DNA of 35,744 bases from Prochlorococcus sp. AG-402-N17 (GCA_003216455.1 QCIV01000011.1:1-35744), one strand, 5' to 3'; shown: positions 16,044-23,213, counted from the stretch's first letter. Numbers and translations: made by a program. Notes: generated by a model from the letters alone, not told the origin.

Positions 16044-16148
16044 GTAATATTGATTAATTAAAAGTAATCTCTTAAAAGTATCAGTCATTACAACTTTAGA
16101 TTTACTTTTTCTTAAGTATTGATAGTACGTAAAATTTTTTTTTCAAAT

Positions 16149-17147
16149 ATGTTCAAAAAATTGAGAGTTTTTGCGGCCTCTTTGCTTGCTCTGATATTAG
16201 CGATTTCATTAAGTACATTATCAAGTCCTGCCGCTCCAAAAGGAGAACCTATCACTTTGGGATACAGTAACTGGGCAGGATGGTGGCCTTGGGCGATAGC
16301 TGTTGATCAAAAAATGTTTGAAAAAAATGGAGTTAATGTTCAGATGAAATGGTTTGATGGATATGTTCAATCCATGGAAACTTTTGCTGCTGGAAAAATC
16401 GATGGAAATTCGCAAACTCTTAATGACACTATTTCGTTCTTACCAGGAGAGAATGGAGGGGAAGTAGTTGTTTTAGTTAATGATAATTCTGCAGGGAATG
16501 ACCAAATAATTGCAGATAAATCAATAAAAAGTGTTGCTGATTTAAAAGGTAAAACAGTAGCAGTAGAAGAAGGTGTTGTGGACGATTTTTTACTTGTTTT
16601 AGCTCTGAATGATGTTGGATTAACTAGAGATGATGTAATTATTAAAGGTCTGCCAACTGATCAAGCTGCAACTGCATTCGCAGCAGGAAAAGTAGATGCA
16701 GTTGGTGCATTCCCTCCATTTACCGGAACTGCAATGAAGAGGCCTGGAGCAAGAGTTATTGCTAGTTCAAAAGAATATCCTGGTGCAATCCCTGATTTAT
16801 TAGCTGTAAGCGGAGATTTGATTTCTGAAAGACCAGATGATGTTCAAAAAATTGTTAAAACATGGTGGGATGTAAGAGAATTCATGGAAAAAAATCCAAG
16901 AAAATCTGAAAAGATTATGGCAAAGCGAGCTGGGATCCCAACACGTGAATACAAACAATATAAGGGTGGAACTAGGTTCTTTTCTTTGGAAGAAAATTTA
17001 GAAGCTTTTAGTGATGGGTTCGGCATGAAACATATGCCTTATGCAGCGAAACAAATGGCAGACTTTATGGTAAAGGTAGGATTTATTCCTGAAAAACCAG
17101 ATATGAGTAAATTATTTGACTCTTCGTTTGTTAAAAATATTAGTTAA
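16149..17147 (+). CDS. ABC transporter substrate-binding protein, NMT1/SsuA-like
   Basis: The periplasmic binding protein of the importer encoded next. The ATG at 16149 gives a signal peptide (MFKKLRVFAASLLALILAI, cleavage around SSPAA-P); the TTG at 16119 is in frame but would add a poor extension. The mature protein begins with a short strand and the aromatic-rich YSNWAGWWPWAIAVDQKMF, which may form the ligand pocket, and contains the QTLNDTISFLPG and AFAAGKVDAVGAFPPF segments typical of the NMT1/TauA/SsuA group. A homologous gene set sits beside gdmH in Synechocystis (sll1080-1082). Ligand is inferred to be guanidine or a related guanidino compound. A 105-base gap separates it from hypB. 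Confidence 0.85.
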   Translation: MFKKLRVFAASLLALILAISLSTLSSPAAPKGEPITLGYSNWAGWWPWAIAVDQKMFEKNGVNVQMKWFDGYVQSMETFAAGKIDGNSQTLNDTISFLPGENGGEVVVLVNDNSAGNDQIIADKSIKSVADLKGKTVAVEEGVVDDFLLVLALNDVGLTRDDVIIKGLPTDQAATAFAAGKVDAVGAFPPFTGTAMKRPGARVIASSKEYPGAIPDLLAVSGDLISERPDDVQKIVKTWWDVREFMEKNPRKSEKIMAKRAGIPTREYKQYKGGTRFFSLEENLEAFSDGFGMKHMPYAAKQMADFMVKVGFIPEKPDMSKLFDSSFVKNIS

Positions 17148-17161
17148 TTAATAAAATTAAA

Positions 17162-17980
17162 ATGGTTAGTTCGAAATTAATCAAGAGGGATAAATATTTT
17201 TTATCCCTCTTTTCATTTGGTAGTGAACCAAAAAAATTAAATAAAATATTTCTTCAGATATCCTCACTTTTGCTACCACTTTTAATCTGGACAGTAGTGT
17301 GTCAATTAAAACTTGTGAGTGAAATGTTTTTACCATCGCCTCTAGCGGTCTTTTATTCTCTTTTAGATATGGCTGAAAGTGGAATATTATTTGAAGATAT
17401 TTTTGCAAGTACTGGTAGGGTATTTGCTGGTTTTATAATTGCAACAATTTTTTCAGTTCCTTTAGGAATTTTAATGGGTTCTTTCCCTTCTTTTTGTGCG
17501 TTATGTGAACCATTAATTGCGATGCTTAGGTATATGCCTGCCGCTGCTTTTTCTCCTTTGCTTATTATTTATTTAGGAATTGAAGAGGCTCCAAAAATAG
17601 CATTAATTTTCATTGGTACCGTTTACTTTAATGTTTTGATGGTTATGGATTCAGTAAAATTTGTACCCAAAGAACTAATTGAAACAACGCTTACTTTAGG
17701 AGGTAATACAAAAGATTTATTAATCAGAGTAATAGCCAGATATTCATTGCCAAGTATTATTGATACGTTAAGAATTAATATTGCAACTTCATGGAATTTA
17801 GTAATTGTCGCAGAGTTAATTGCAGCAGAAGTTGGTTTAGGTAAAAGGATTCAACTGGCTCAAAGATTTTTTCGCACAGATCAAATATTTGCAGAATTAA
17901 TAGTTCTTGGATTAATAGGATTTGCTTTGGATATGAGTTTTAGATTGCTACTTAGACGTACATGTAAATGGGCTGTTTAA
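17162..17980 (+). CDS. ABC transporter permease (BPD_transp_1 type)
   Basis: The 272-residue membrane subunit has about six helices and the permease EAA-like loop ETTLTLGGNTKDLLIRVIAR (about residues 178-197), which docks on the ATPase. It resembles SsuC/TauC/NitB-type permeases. The start is an ATG at 17162, 15 bases after the binding-protein stop, and its stop is followed immediately by the ATPase ATG. Two copies would pair with two ATPase subunits. Substrate follows from the operon, not from this sequence. Confidence 0.88.
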   Translation: MVSSKLIKRDKYFLSLFSFGSEPKKLNKIFLQISSLLLPLLIWTVVCQLKLVSEMFLPSPLAVFYSLLDMAESGILFEDIFASTGRVFAGFIIATIFSVPLGILMGSFPSFCALCEPLIAMLRYMPAAAFSPLLIIYLGIEEAPKIALIFIGTVYFNVLMVMDSVKFVPKELIETTLTLGGNTKDLLIRVIARYSLPSIIDTLRINIATSWNLVIVAELIAAEVGLGKRIQLAQRFFRTDQIFAELIVLGLIGFALDMSFRLLLRRTCKWAV

Positions 17981-18742
17981 ATGAAATTAGATGTTAATAA
18001 TATTTCAAAATATTTTGGGGAAGGTTCTAATAGAAAAAAGGCAATTGATGGAATAAGCTTTTCAATAAGTTCTGGTGAATTTAAAACTCTTGTTGGGAGC
18101 TCTGGATCAGGTAAAAGTACTATATTGAGGATTATTGCTGGGCTTGAAATTCCATCTAAAGGTAACGTGAAAGTAGATGGAAAAATAGTTAGTGGACCGG
18201 GATTGGATAGAGGAATGGTTTTTCAGAAATATAGTCTTTTCCCTTGGCTCACTGCATCTGAGAATATTGCATTTGGAATGAATTTAAATTCTTACAAGTT
18301 GAAAGAAATAAAATATAGGACATCTTATTTATTAGAAGTAGTAGGTCTTCAGGATTCGGGAAATAAGTATCCAAAAGAATTATCTGGAGGAATGCAACAA
18401 AGGATTGCAATTGCAAGAGCTCTAGCGACTAACCCTAAAATTCTACTTTTAGATGAACCTTTTGGAGCCTTGGACTTACAGATAAGAGAATCTATGCAGA
18501 AATTTCTCTATGAATTATGGAAAAAAACTTCATTGACAGTTTTACTTATAACCCATGATATTGAAGAAGCATTAGCCCTCTCTCAGCAAATATGTATTTT
18601 GGCTCCTAATCCTGGAAGAATCATAAAAGAAGTTAGGGTAGATCTACAAAAAGGAGATTTAGATAAATTGAAACTTGATTCGGATTTTGCAAAATTAAGA
18701 TATGAGTTATCTGATTTTTTAAGAGGACTCCAAAAAAAATAA
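17981..18742 (+). CDS. ABC transporter ATP-binding protein
   Basis: The 253-residue ATPase has Walker A GSSGSGKST at residues 39-47, Q-loop FQKYSLFPW near 81-89, signature LSGGMQQR at 134-141, Walker B ILLLDEPFGALD near 154-165 and the H-loop His in LLITHDIEEA. All catalytic motifs are intact. It belongs with SsuB/TauB/NitD-type importers. The ATG abuts the permease stop and the Rieske gene begins 3 bases after its own stop, so these genes are certainly co-transcribed. Confidence 0.92.
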   Translation: MKLDVNNISKYFGEGSNRKKAIDGISFSISSGEFKTLVGSSGSGKSTILRIIAGLEIPSKGNVKVDGKIVSGPGLDRGMVFQKYSLFPWLTASENIAFGMNLNSYKLKEIKYRTSYLLEVVGLQDSGNKYPKELSGGMQQRIAIARALATNPKILLLDEPFGALDLQIRESMQKFLYELWKKTSLTVLLITHDIEEALALSQQICILAPNPGRIIKEVRVDLQKGDLDKLKLDSDFAKLRYELSDFLRGLQKK

Positions 18743-18745
18743 ATA

Positions 18746-19771
18746 ATGTCAACTAGTTTTTTGCCTACTTGGCTTTATAACGACCAAAAAATTTTTGAAC
18801 TTGAATTAGATAACTATTCAAAAAATTATTGGCACCCATTGATTTTTATAGGAGAAATCAAACCTGGCGAAATATTGGAAAAAAAATTCTTTAATCAATT
18901 ATTATTAATCTCGCGTTCAGAAAATAATTTAATAACTGTTTTTAAAAATAGATGTCCTCATCGTGGATCAAAATTGTGTTTGCCAAAAACAAAATTAAAT
19001 CCTTCAAAAAGTAGTATTTTTTGTCCTTACCATGGCTGGACTTTTGATAGTTTTGGCAAACTTAAAACCTTGCCATTAAAGTACGATTTTGAAACAAAAA
19101 TCGAAACAGAGGATTATTTTTTAGAGAAAGTTAACTCTTTAATAAATGGACCTTTAATTTGGATTAATTTCAGCAAAAAACCAATATCTATAGATGATCA
19201 AATTGAGCTTGTTGGGAGAAAATGTAATGATGAATGGGATATGAATTACAGCATTTTTTCTGAATTTTCTGATACCTTAAATTGCAATTGGAAAATTGCT
19301 CATGACAATACACTTGATGATTATCATGTGGCAATAGCTCATAAAGATACCCTACATAAAGAACAAGGTCCAATTAAAAACTACAGGTATTTCTTCAGTG
19401 AATTTTGTAATGTACTTGTTACCCCTCTAAGTAGTAAAGAAAATCTATATACTTTTGGATTACTCCCATGGACCCATCTAATAATCTGGCCTGGTAAAGG
19501 GATTGTTTTAATAAATTATCTTCCTAAAAATATTAATCAGTGTATTATGGAAATTAAATTAGCTTCTTTTTCTTTATACGAAAATGATTTAGAAAATTGG
19601 AAAAAAAGTATATTGAAATTTCTTGGTGAAGATAAAGTTATTGTCGAATCAGTTCATAAGTCTTATCTGGAAAATTTTAAACTTGGTCCCCCTAATAGAC
19701 TTGAACAAAGGATTATACACTGGCAAAATATTTATAAAGAGTTTCTAAATGCATCGGATATTTCTTTCTAA
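18746..19771 (+). CDS. Rieske non-heme iron oxygenase, alpha subunit-like
   Basis: The 341-residue protein has a Rieske [2Fe-2S] domain with CPHRG (C70, H72) and CPYHGW (C93, H96), then the mononuclear-iron motif HDNTLDDYHVAIAH, with H194 and H199 as likely ligands and D191 as the bridging acid between Rieske and catalytic iron of neighbouring subunits. This is the aromatic-ring-hydroxylase alpha fold, which also includes N-demethylases and other amine oxygenases. No reductase or beta subunit is nearby, so electrons may come from ferredoxin. It starts 3 bases after the ABC ATPase stop, so it is the last gene of the guanidine cluster. I infer action on a substituted guanidine; this is not shown by the sequence. 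It is not CAO or PAO by length and motif context. Confidence 0.85.
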   Translation: MSTSFLPTWLYNDQKIFELELDNYSKNYWHPLIFIGEIKPGEILEKKFFNQLLLISRSENNLITVFKNRCPHRGSKLCLPKTKLNPSKSSIFCPYHGWTFDSFGKLKTLPLKYDFETKIETEDYFLEKVNSLINGPLIWINFSKKPISIDDQIELVGRKCNDEWDMNYSIFSEFSDTLNCNWKIAHDNTLDDYHVAIAHKDTLHKEQGPIKNYRYFFSEFCNVLVTPLSSKENLYTFGLLPWTHLIIWPGKGIVLINYLPKNINQCIMEIKLASFSLYENDLENWKKSILKFLGEDKVIVESVHKSYLENFKLGPPNRLEQRIIHWQNIYKEFLNASDISF

Positions 19772-19888
19772 TATAATTTTTATTTATAGTACTGCTATTA
19801 TTAATTTAATTAAATTTTTAATTTGGTAGGTATTTAACTATATATCTAATAGGCTTTATTGATAATGTAGTTAAGTAAAAAGTTGATT

Positions 19889-20206
19889 ATGAAAAATTTT
19901 ATTCTAATAATTGTCTCTTTATGTTTCATATCTTCTTGCAGTAATGATAAAGATTTTTTTCTCACTGAGGAGAACGCTTTATTAAGTTGCGGAGGTAAAT
20001 CTCGTATCATCGAAAATGATAAAGAAGAGATAATAAATACTGAAGTCAAGGATTTAAGAGATGGAATTGGTAAATACGTTGAATTTACAGTTGTTGAGAC
20101 TGATAAAAAAGGAGGCAAATATAGAATTATTAATTGTTTCCCAAGTGAAGAACCACAAGATTCAATAATAAAAACTGTGAAAACAAACTATAAATTAAGT
20201 AATTAA
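19889..20206 (+). CDS. Small lipoprotein, 105 aa
   Basis: From the ATG at 19889 the N-terminus is MKNFILIIVSLCFISSCSND, a lipoprotein signal with lipobox ISSC (acylated Cys about residue 17). The mature part is short, charged and has two later cysteines (LLSCGG, IINCF) that could form a disulfide. An upstream in-frame TTG (19883) would add only MI. Probably attached to the periplasmic face of a membrane. Family not recognised. It lies downstream of the guanidine cluster with a 117-base gap, so is probably separate. Confidence 0.65.
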   Translation: MKNFILIIVSLCFISSCSNDKDFFLTEENALLSCGGKSRIIENDKEEIINTEVKDLRDGIGKYVEFTVVETDKKGGKYRIINCFPSEEPQDSIIKTVKTNYKLSN

Positions 20207-20234
20207 AAGTTATTTAAAAATAATTAGCTTACTT

Positions 20235-21089
20235 TTAATCTGAGATTTTTGATGATTTGATTATTTCCCATGCTTCTGATGCGGTGTCTGCATATTCGAA
20301 AAGATTTAGATGATCATCTTCAATTAATCCAAGATCAGCTAAATATTCAAAGTTAATTATCTTATTCCAATACTCTCTACCAAAAAGTATGATTGGGATT
20401 TTATTTTTCATTCCTGTTTGACAAAGTGTCAATAGTTCAAATAATTCATCTAGTGTTCCAAAACCTCCAGGGAAAAATACAGCAGCTACTGATCGCATGA
20501 CAAAATGGATCTTTCTTAATGCAAAATAATTAAACTTAAAGCAAAGACCTGGAGTTATAAAAGCATTTGGGATTTGTTCATTAGGGAGACTGATATTTAA
20601 CCCTATAGATTTACAATTTGCTTCAAATGCACCTCTATTAGCAGCTTCCATAATTCCAGGCCCCCCACCTGTCACAATCACGTGAGAATTACAGTTTTTA
20701 TTTTGATTACTAATTGAAGCAAGTTTAGAAAACTCCCTTGCGGATTGATAGTAATGACTCATTAGAAGCAAATTTTCTAATCTATATAAATTTCGTTTTA
20801 AAAGTATCGATTTAGGATTTTTTTTTATTAACTCTTCTATCTTTTCAAGTCTCTTTTTTATATTTGATTCTTCTGTAATGCTTGCGCCTCCAAAAATAAT
20901 TATTGTTGAAAGAATTTTATTTTCTTCAAGGATTAAATCTGGTTTAGTAATTTCAAGAAGCATTCTGACTCCACGCATTTCATTTCGGCTAAGTAAATTA
21001 ATATCTTCATGAGCCAATTTATAAGTATCAGAATTAATAATTAAATTCAGGTTTTTTAAATTATCACTAGGGGATATATGTTTTTTCAT
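20235..21089 (-). CDS. LOG-family protein (nucleoside 5'-monophosphate phosphoribohydrolase type)
   Basis: The product has the LOG/lysine-decarboxylase-like fold. Seen: STIIIFGGASITEESN, VIVTGGGPGIMEAANRGAFE and the diagnostic PGGFGTLDELFELLTLCQTG, the PGGxGTxxE nucleotide-binding motif of LOG enzymes. Bacterial LOG proteins hydrolyse cytokinin ribotides or AMP-like nucleotides; many are annotated wrongly as lysine decarboxylase. The ATG at 21089 is preferred to the upstream TTG (21098), since it gives MKKHISPSDNL and a 1-base gap to the preceding stop. The protein has an N-terminal extension of about 60 residues. Substrate unknown. Confidence 0.85.
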   Translation of the reverse strand: MKKHISPSDNLKNLNLIINSDTYKLAHEDINLLSRNEMRGVRMLLEITKPDLILEENKILSTIIIFGGASITEESNIKKRLEKIEELIKKNPKSILLKRNLYRLENLLLMSHYYQSAREFSKLASISNQNKNCNSHVIVTGGGPGIMEAANRGAFEANCKSIGLNISLPNEQIPNAFITPGLCFKFNYFALRKIHFVMRSVAAVFFPGGFGTLDELFELLTLCQTGMKNKIPIILFGREYWNKIINFEYLADLGLIEDDHLNLFEYADTASEAWEIIKSSKISD

Positions 21090-21090
21090 T

Positions 21091-21609
21091 TCAAACAAGA
21101 GTTTTAACTTTTCTTTCTAGAGGATTAAGATAGATTCTTTTGATTTTGTTATTTTCGTAAATCCAATAAACAGGCGGACTTTTTCTTGCCTTGATTAAAT
21201 CAATTTTGTCTAATTTTTGAGGGGTAAATTCTTTAGAAGGATCAAAAAATTTATCTCTTTTGGGTTGGTTTAAAACAATACTACCTTCTTTCCCTGAGAT
21301 AGATCTGTGATAAGTTCCTATAGGAATTTCTAATGCTCCCATAGATCTATTTAAATAAATCACATGATGAGGTTCATCCCAGGAAGGATTTATTAAAACA
21401 AATATCCTTTCTCCAGTGATAACTAAATTGTGGTCAATTTGATGATTGTGAACGTAATATTGCTCATCTTTTAAATCATCTGGAGGAGATATAGCTTCCC
21501 CAGAATGGATCACAACATCAGAACCATTAGAACTATCTATGCCTGCATCGAAGAATGTGACTTTTGGAGTCTCTCTAAAAATATTTATTGGGAAGAATCT
21601 TAATTCCAT
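21091..21609 (-). CDS. Cupin-like hypothetical protein, 172 aa
   Basis: The protein begins MELRFFPINIFRETPKVTFF and has a beta-rich core: VVIHSGEAISPPDDLKDEQY, YYVHNHQIDHNLVITGERIF, ALEIPIGTYHRSISGKEGSI. The HNHQIDHN segment, followed by TYHRSI, resembles the metal-histidine arrangement of a cupin barrel. Its stop is one base before the LOG start, so the two are co-transcribed. A role with the LOG enzyme is possible but not shown. Confidence 0.6.
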   Translation of the reverse strand: MELRFFPINIFRETPKVTFFDAGIDSSNGSDVVIHSGEAISPPDDLKDEQYYVHNHQIDHNLVITGERIFVLINPSWDEPHHVIYLNRSMGALEIPIGTYHRSISGKEGSIVLNQPKRDKFFDPSKEFTPQKLDKIDLIKARKSPPVYWIYENNKIKRIYLNPLERKVKTLV

Positions 21610-21688
21610 AGTGCTAACTCCCTTTTAGAAAATTTATAAATACTAATAAAAATTTATTTACTTTTAAAAAACAGCTATTTTTTGATTT

Positions 21689-21835
21689 TTAATTGCAACA
21701 AACCAGGCAATCTTCTTGATTTGGATAATCTATACATTCTTTATTTAAAATTTCTTCTAAAAAATCAACTTTTTTAACATAATCAAGATCTTTTAATTTT
21801 TTGTTTGGAACCGTGAACTGAGTTTGTAGTTTCAT
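21689..21835 (-). CDS. 48-aa microprotein with CP12-like C-terminal cysteine loop
   Basis: Reads MKLQTQFTVPNKKLKDLDYV, then KKVDFLEEILNKECIDYPN and QEDCLVCCN. The C-terminal Cys-x8-Cys with Pro at position 5 matches the spacing of the CP12 C-terminal disulfide loop (C-D-E-N-P-x4-C), and the product at 22039-22191 has the same arrangement. An AGGAG about 8 bases upstream supports the ATG. CP12 loops bind GAPDH under oxidising conditions; whether this peptide does is unknown. The final CC is unusual and could bind metal. Confidence 0.6.
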   Translation of the reverse strand: MKLQTQFTVPNKKLKDLDYVKKVDFLEEILNKECIDYPNQEDCLVCCN

Positions 21836-21850
21836 TTTCTATTCTCCTAA

Positions 21851-21952
21851 TTAATACTGTTTTTTGAATCCATTCCAAGTTTGAGAAAACCTTAATCCAA
21901 GATAAGAAATTAAAATTGTCCAAAATAAAATTTCTATACCTAAACTAGTCAT
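21851..21952 (-). CDS. 33-aa single-helix membrane peptide
   Basis: Reads MTSLGIEILFWTILISYLGL, then RFSQTWNGFKKQY: an N-terminal transmembrane helix and a basic tail. A strong GGAGG site lies about 5 bases upstream of the ATG, unusually good for this genome, so it is probably translated. It sits 15 bases upstream of the 21689-21835 gene, and the pair look like one transcript. No family recognised. Confidence 0.6.
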   Translation of the reverse strand: MTSLGIEILFWTILISYLGLRFSQTWNGFKKQY

Positions 21953-22038
21953 TTGCTTGGCCTCCTTTCTATCTGATTATTCTTTAGTACGGATATTATG
22001 TAAAAATCAAGCGTAAGAATACCTAAAAGTTAAAGTTT

Positions 22039-22191
22039 TTAATCACAAAAAATCTTGCAATGGTTGTTACTCGGATGTTCTGTACATTCATTATTCCAAT
22101 AAGCTTCAATTTTTTTGAGCTTATTATCAAATGAAAGGTCTTTTTTATCCAAATTAATTTCTAGGATAGTAAATGTGTCATTTAGTGCCAT
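22039..22191 (-). CDS. 50-aa microprotein with CP12-like C-terminal cysteine loop
   Basis: From the ATG at 22191 the protein reads MALNDTFTILEINLDKKDLS, a helix (FDNKLKKIEAYWNNE) and CTEHPSNNHCKIFCD. Cys-x8-Cys with Pro at position 5 and an aromatic two residues after the second Cys matches the CP12 C-terminal loop. It shares this with the product at 21689-21835. The frame is open to 22296, but the upstream part overlaps the shared motif and looks non-coding. CP12 proper would be about 75 residues with an N-terminal Cys pair, which is absent here. Confidence 0.6.
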   Translation of the reverse strand: MALNDTFTILEINLDKKDLSFDNKLKKIEAYWNNECTEHPSNNHCKIFCD

Positions 22192-22253
22192 AAGACTTAC
22201 CCCTTTACTACAACTATGTTCTAATTCATTTGAATAGTAAATTTCAAGTTTTA

Positions 22254-22289
22254 TGTGTGCGGTTAGAGGAACAAAATTGCACGGATTAA
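22254..22289 (-). promoter_or_regulatory. Shared upstream motif, copy 2 (GTGTGCGGTT-x-GAGGAAC)
   Basis: The plus-strand text GTGTGCGGTTAGAGGAAC, then GCACGGA, matches the 9853-9886 copy in 17 of 18 core positions. It lies about 62 bases upstream of the 22191 start. The shared position relative to two unrelated genes suggests a common promoter or leader element. Confidence 0.45.
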
Positions 22290-22430
22290 GGATCAAAAAA
22301 AAATCTCAAATTATGAATAATTGCAAGGAAAATATCTTTAAAAAATTTATTCCAACTTTAAAAAATATGCATAAATTTTGCTAGAAATTTTATTCTCTTA
22401 ATACCTTCTTAGGTCTGCTAGTATCTATCA

Positions 22431-22517
22431 TTAATCCAATCTATCTGCATATTCTCTTAAAATCTCAGCCATCTTCTTAGGTGGAATTACTTGTTGATAT
22501 TCTCTACAAAAAATCAA
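22431..22517 (-). pseudogene. 28-codon remnant with REYQQVIPPKKMAEILREYA
   Basis: A short frame with only a TTG start encodes CREYQQVIPPKKMAEILREY then ADRLD and the stop. The text looks protein-like (amphipathic helix). A TAG lies two codons upstream of this TTG. It may be the C-terminus of a lost gene or a genuine mini-ORF. The surrounding gap 22292-22558 is otherwise empty to my eye. Confidence 0.3.
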
Positions 22518-22558
22518 AAAATTTATCTAAGAAATCTTTATTGAAGAAGATATAAAAA

Positions 22559-22654
22559 TTAGCGTTTTATTTTAAAAGTAAAGTATGCAAACCCAACAAG
22601 CAATAAAAGACTCACAACCCCATAAGTAATCGCTATACCGTACATGTAAGTCAT
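22559..22654 (-). CDS. 31-aa single-helix membrane peptide (operon gene 3)
   Basis: Reads MTYMYGIAITYGVVSLLLLV, then GFAYFTFKIKR: one helix filling most of the peptide and a basic C-terminal end. Its ATG overlaps the stop of the preceding gene (ATGA, 22651-22654), so translation is coupled to it. I cannot match it to a known small photosystem or cytochrome oxidase subunit. Confidence 0.6.
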   Translation of the reverse strand: MTYMYGIAITYGVVSLLLLVGFAYFTFKIKR

Positions 22655-22791
22655 TTATTTATAAAGACATAAGCAGAATATAAATAAACTAAGAAAACTC
22701 CAATAGCTATGGAACTTCCATAAATAAGAAAGTTCCAGAATCTATATAATTTAGGTTTTTTAAATTCTTTTTCTTCTTCTTTAGTAATCAT
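22651..22791 (-). CDS. 46-aa single-helix membrane protein (operon gene 2)
   Basis: Reads MITKEEEKEFKKPKLYRFWN, then FLIYGSSIAIGVFLVYLYSA and YVFINK. A charged N-terminal tail of about 18 residues precedes one long helix. Its start overlaps the stop of the upstream gene (ATGA) and its stop overlaps the downstream start in the same way. The three proteins are likely made in fixed ratio and may form one membrane complex. No family recognised. Confidence 0.65.
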   Translation of the reverse strand: MITKEEEKEFKKPKLYRFWNFLIYGSSIAIGVFLVYLYSAYVFINK

Positions 22792-22904
22792 TTATTTTCT
22801 TTTTCTTTTCGGGCAGCATTACCTTTTGCTCTTAATACCAAAGTTATCATAAGGGCAGCGCTTAATATCACAGCATCAATTAATAGGTGCGGGGAAATAT
22901 TCAT
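22788..22904 (-). CDS. 38-aa single-helix membrane peptide (operon gene 1)
   Basis: Reads MNISPHLLIDAVILSAALMI, then TLVLRAKGNAARKEKENK: a helix (residues 7-25) and a strongly basic cytoplasmic tail. It is the first of three minus-strand genes joined by ATGA overlaps. The plus-strand ORF across the same bases (22887-23138) has no such character and is not accepted. Function unknown. Confidence 0.6.
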   Translation of the reverse strand: MNISPHLLIDAVILSAALMITLVLRAKGNAARKEKENK

Positions 22905-22964
22905 CAGCTGAAAAGAGAAATGAGGATAGTCATTATCTTTTCATCAATAAATCTATTAAACATT

Positions 22965-23009
22965 AAAAAAGAGGGGTTTATCCCTCTAAGTTTAGATCGA
23001 CTGTCAATC
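22965..23009 (-). repeat. Terminator-linked repeat, copy C
   Basis: Minus-strand ACAGTCGATCTAAACTTAG is followed by AGAGGG-ATAAA-CCCTCT, a perfect 6-bp stem, and six T. It lies downstream of the 23058-23213 gene on the minus strand and would end its transcript. The hairpin bases differ from copy B but keep pairing, which indicates selection for structure. Confidence 0.75.
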
Positions 23010-23057
23010 GCAGTCTATTTTAGCTTTTTAGCTTCTCTAAAAAAAACAGCATTTTAT

Positions 23058-23213
23058 TTAGCCAGGGCAAGAGAAGGCACCTGCAAGAATATTTTTAAAA
23101 ATTGGTGCTTGACTCAAGGTATACAAAAAGAAAGTTGATGATGCGAGAGTAATAGCTATTTTAGAAGCCCTGTTAACTTTCAAATTTGAGACTTTTGCAA
23201 ATGCAGAATTCAT
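23058..23213 (-). CDS. 51-aa membrane or exported small protein
   Basis: Reads MNSAFAKVSNLKVNRASKIA, a hydrophobic stretch (ITLASSTFFLYTLSQAP), then IFKNILAGAFSCPG. AAGGAA lies upstream of the ATG as a ribosome-binding site. It has one helix or an uncleaved signal and a C-terminal GAFSCPG end with a single Cys. It is followed 49 bases later by repeat copy C, a terminator. Family not recognised. Confidence 0.5.
   Translation of the reverse strand: MNSAFAKVSNLKVNRASKIAITLASSTFFLYTLSQAPIFKNILAGAFSCPG

Noticed and set aside
16117..16129. NtcA site before the ABC binding-protein gene
   Set aside because: GTA and TAC are separated by 7 bases, not 8, and no matching -10 box at the expected distance was found.
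18746..19771. Chlorophyllide a oxygenase or pheophorbide oxygenase
   Set aside because: Length, operon context and lack of the expected C-terminal segments argue against these Rieske oxygenases.
22887..23138. Plus-strand ORF of 83 codons
   Set aside because: It crosses terminator repeat copy C and overlaps two minus-strand genes with better start signals; its translation has no coherent domain.
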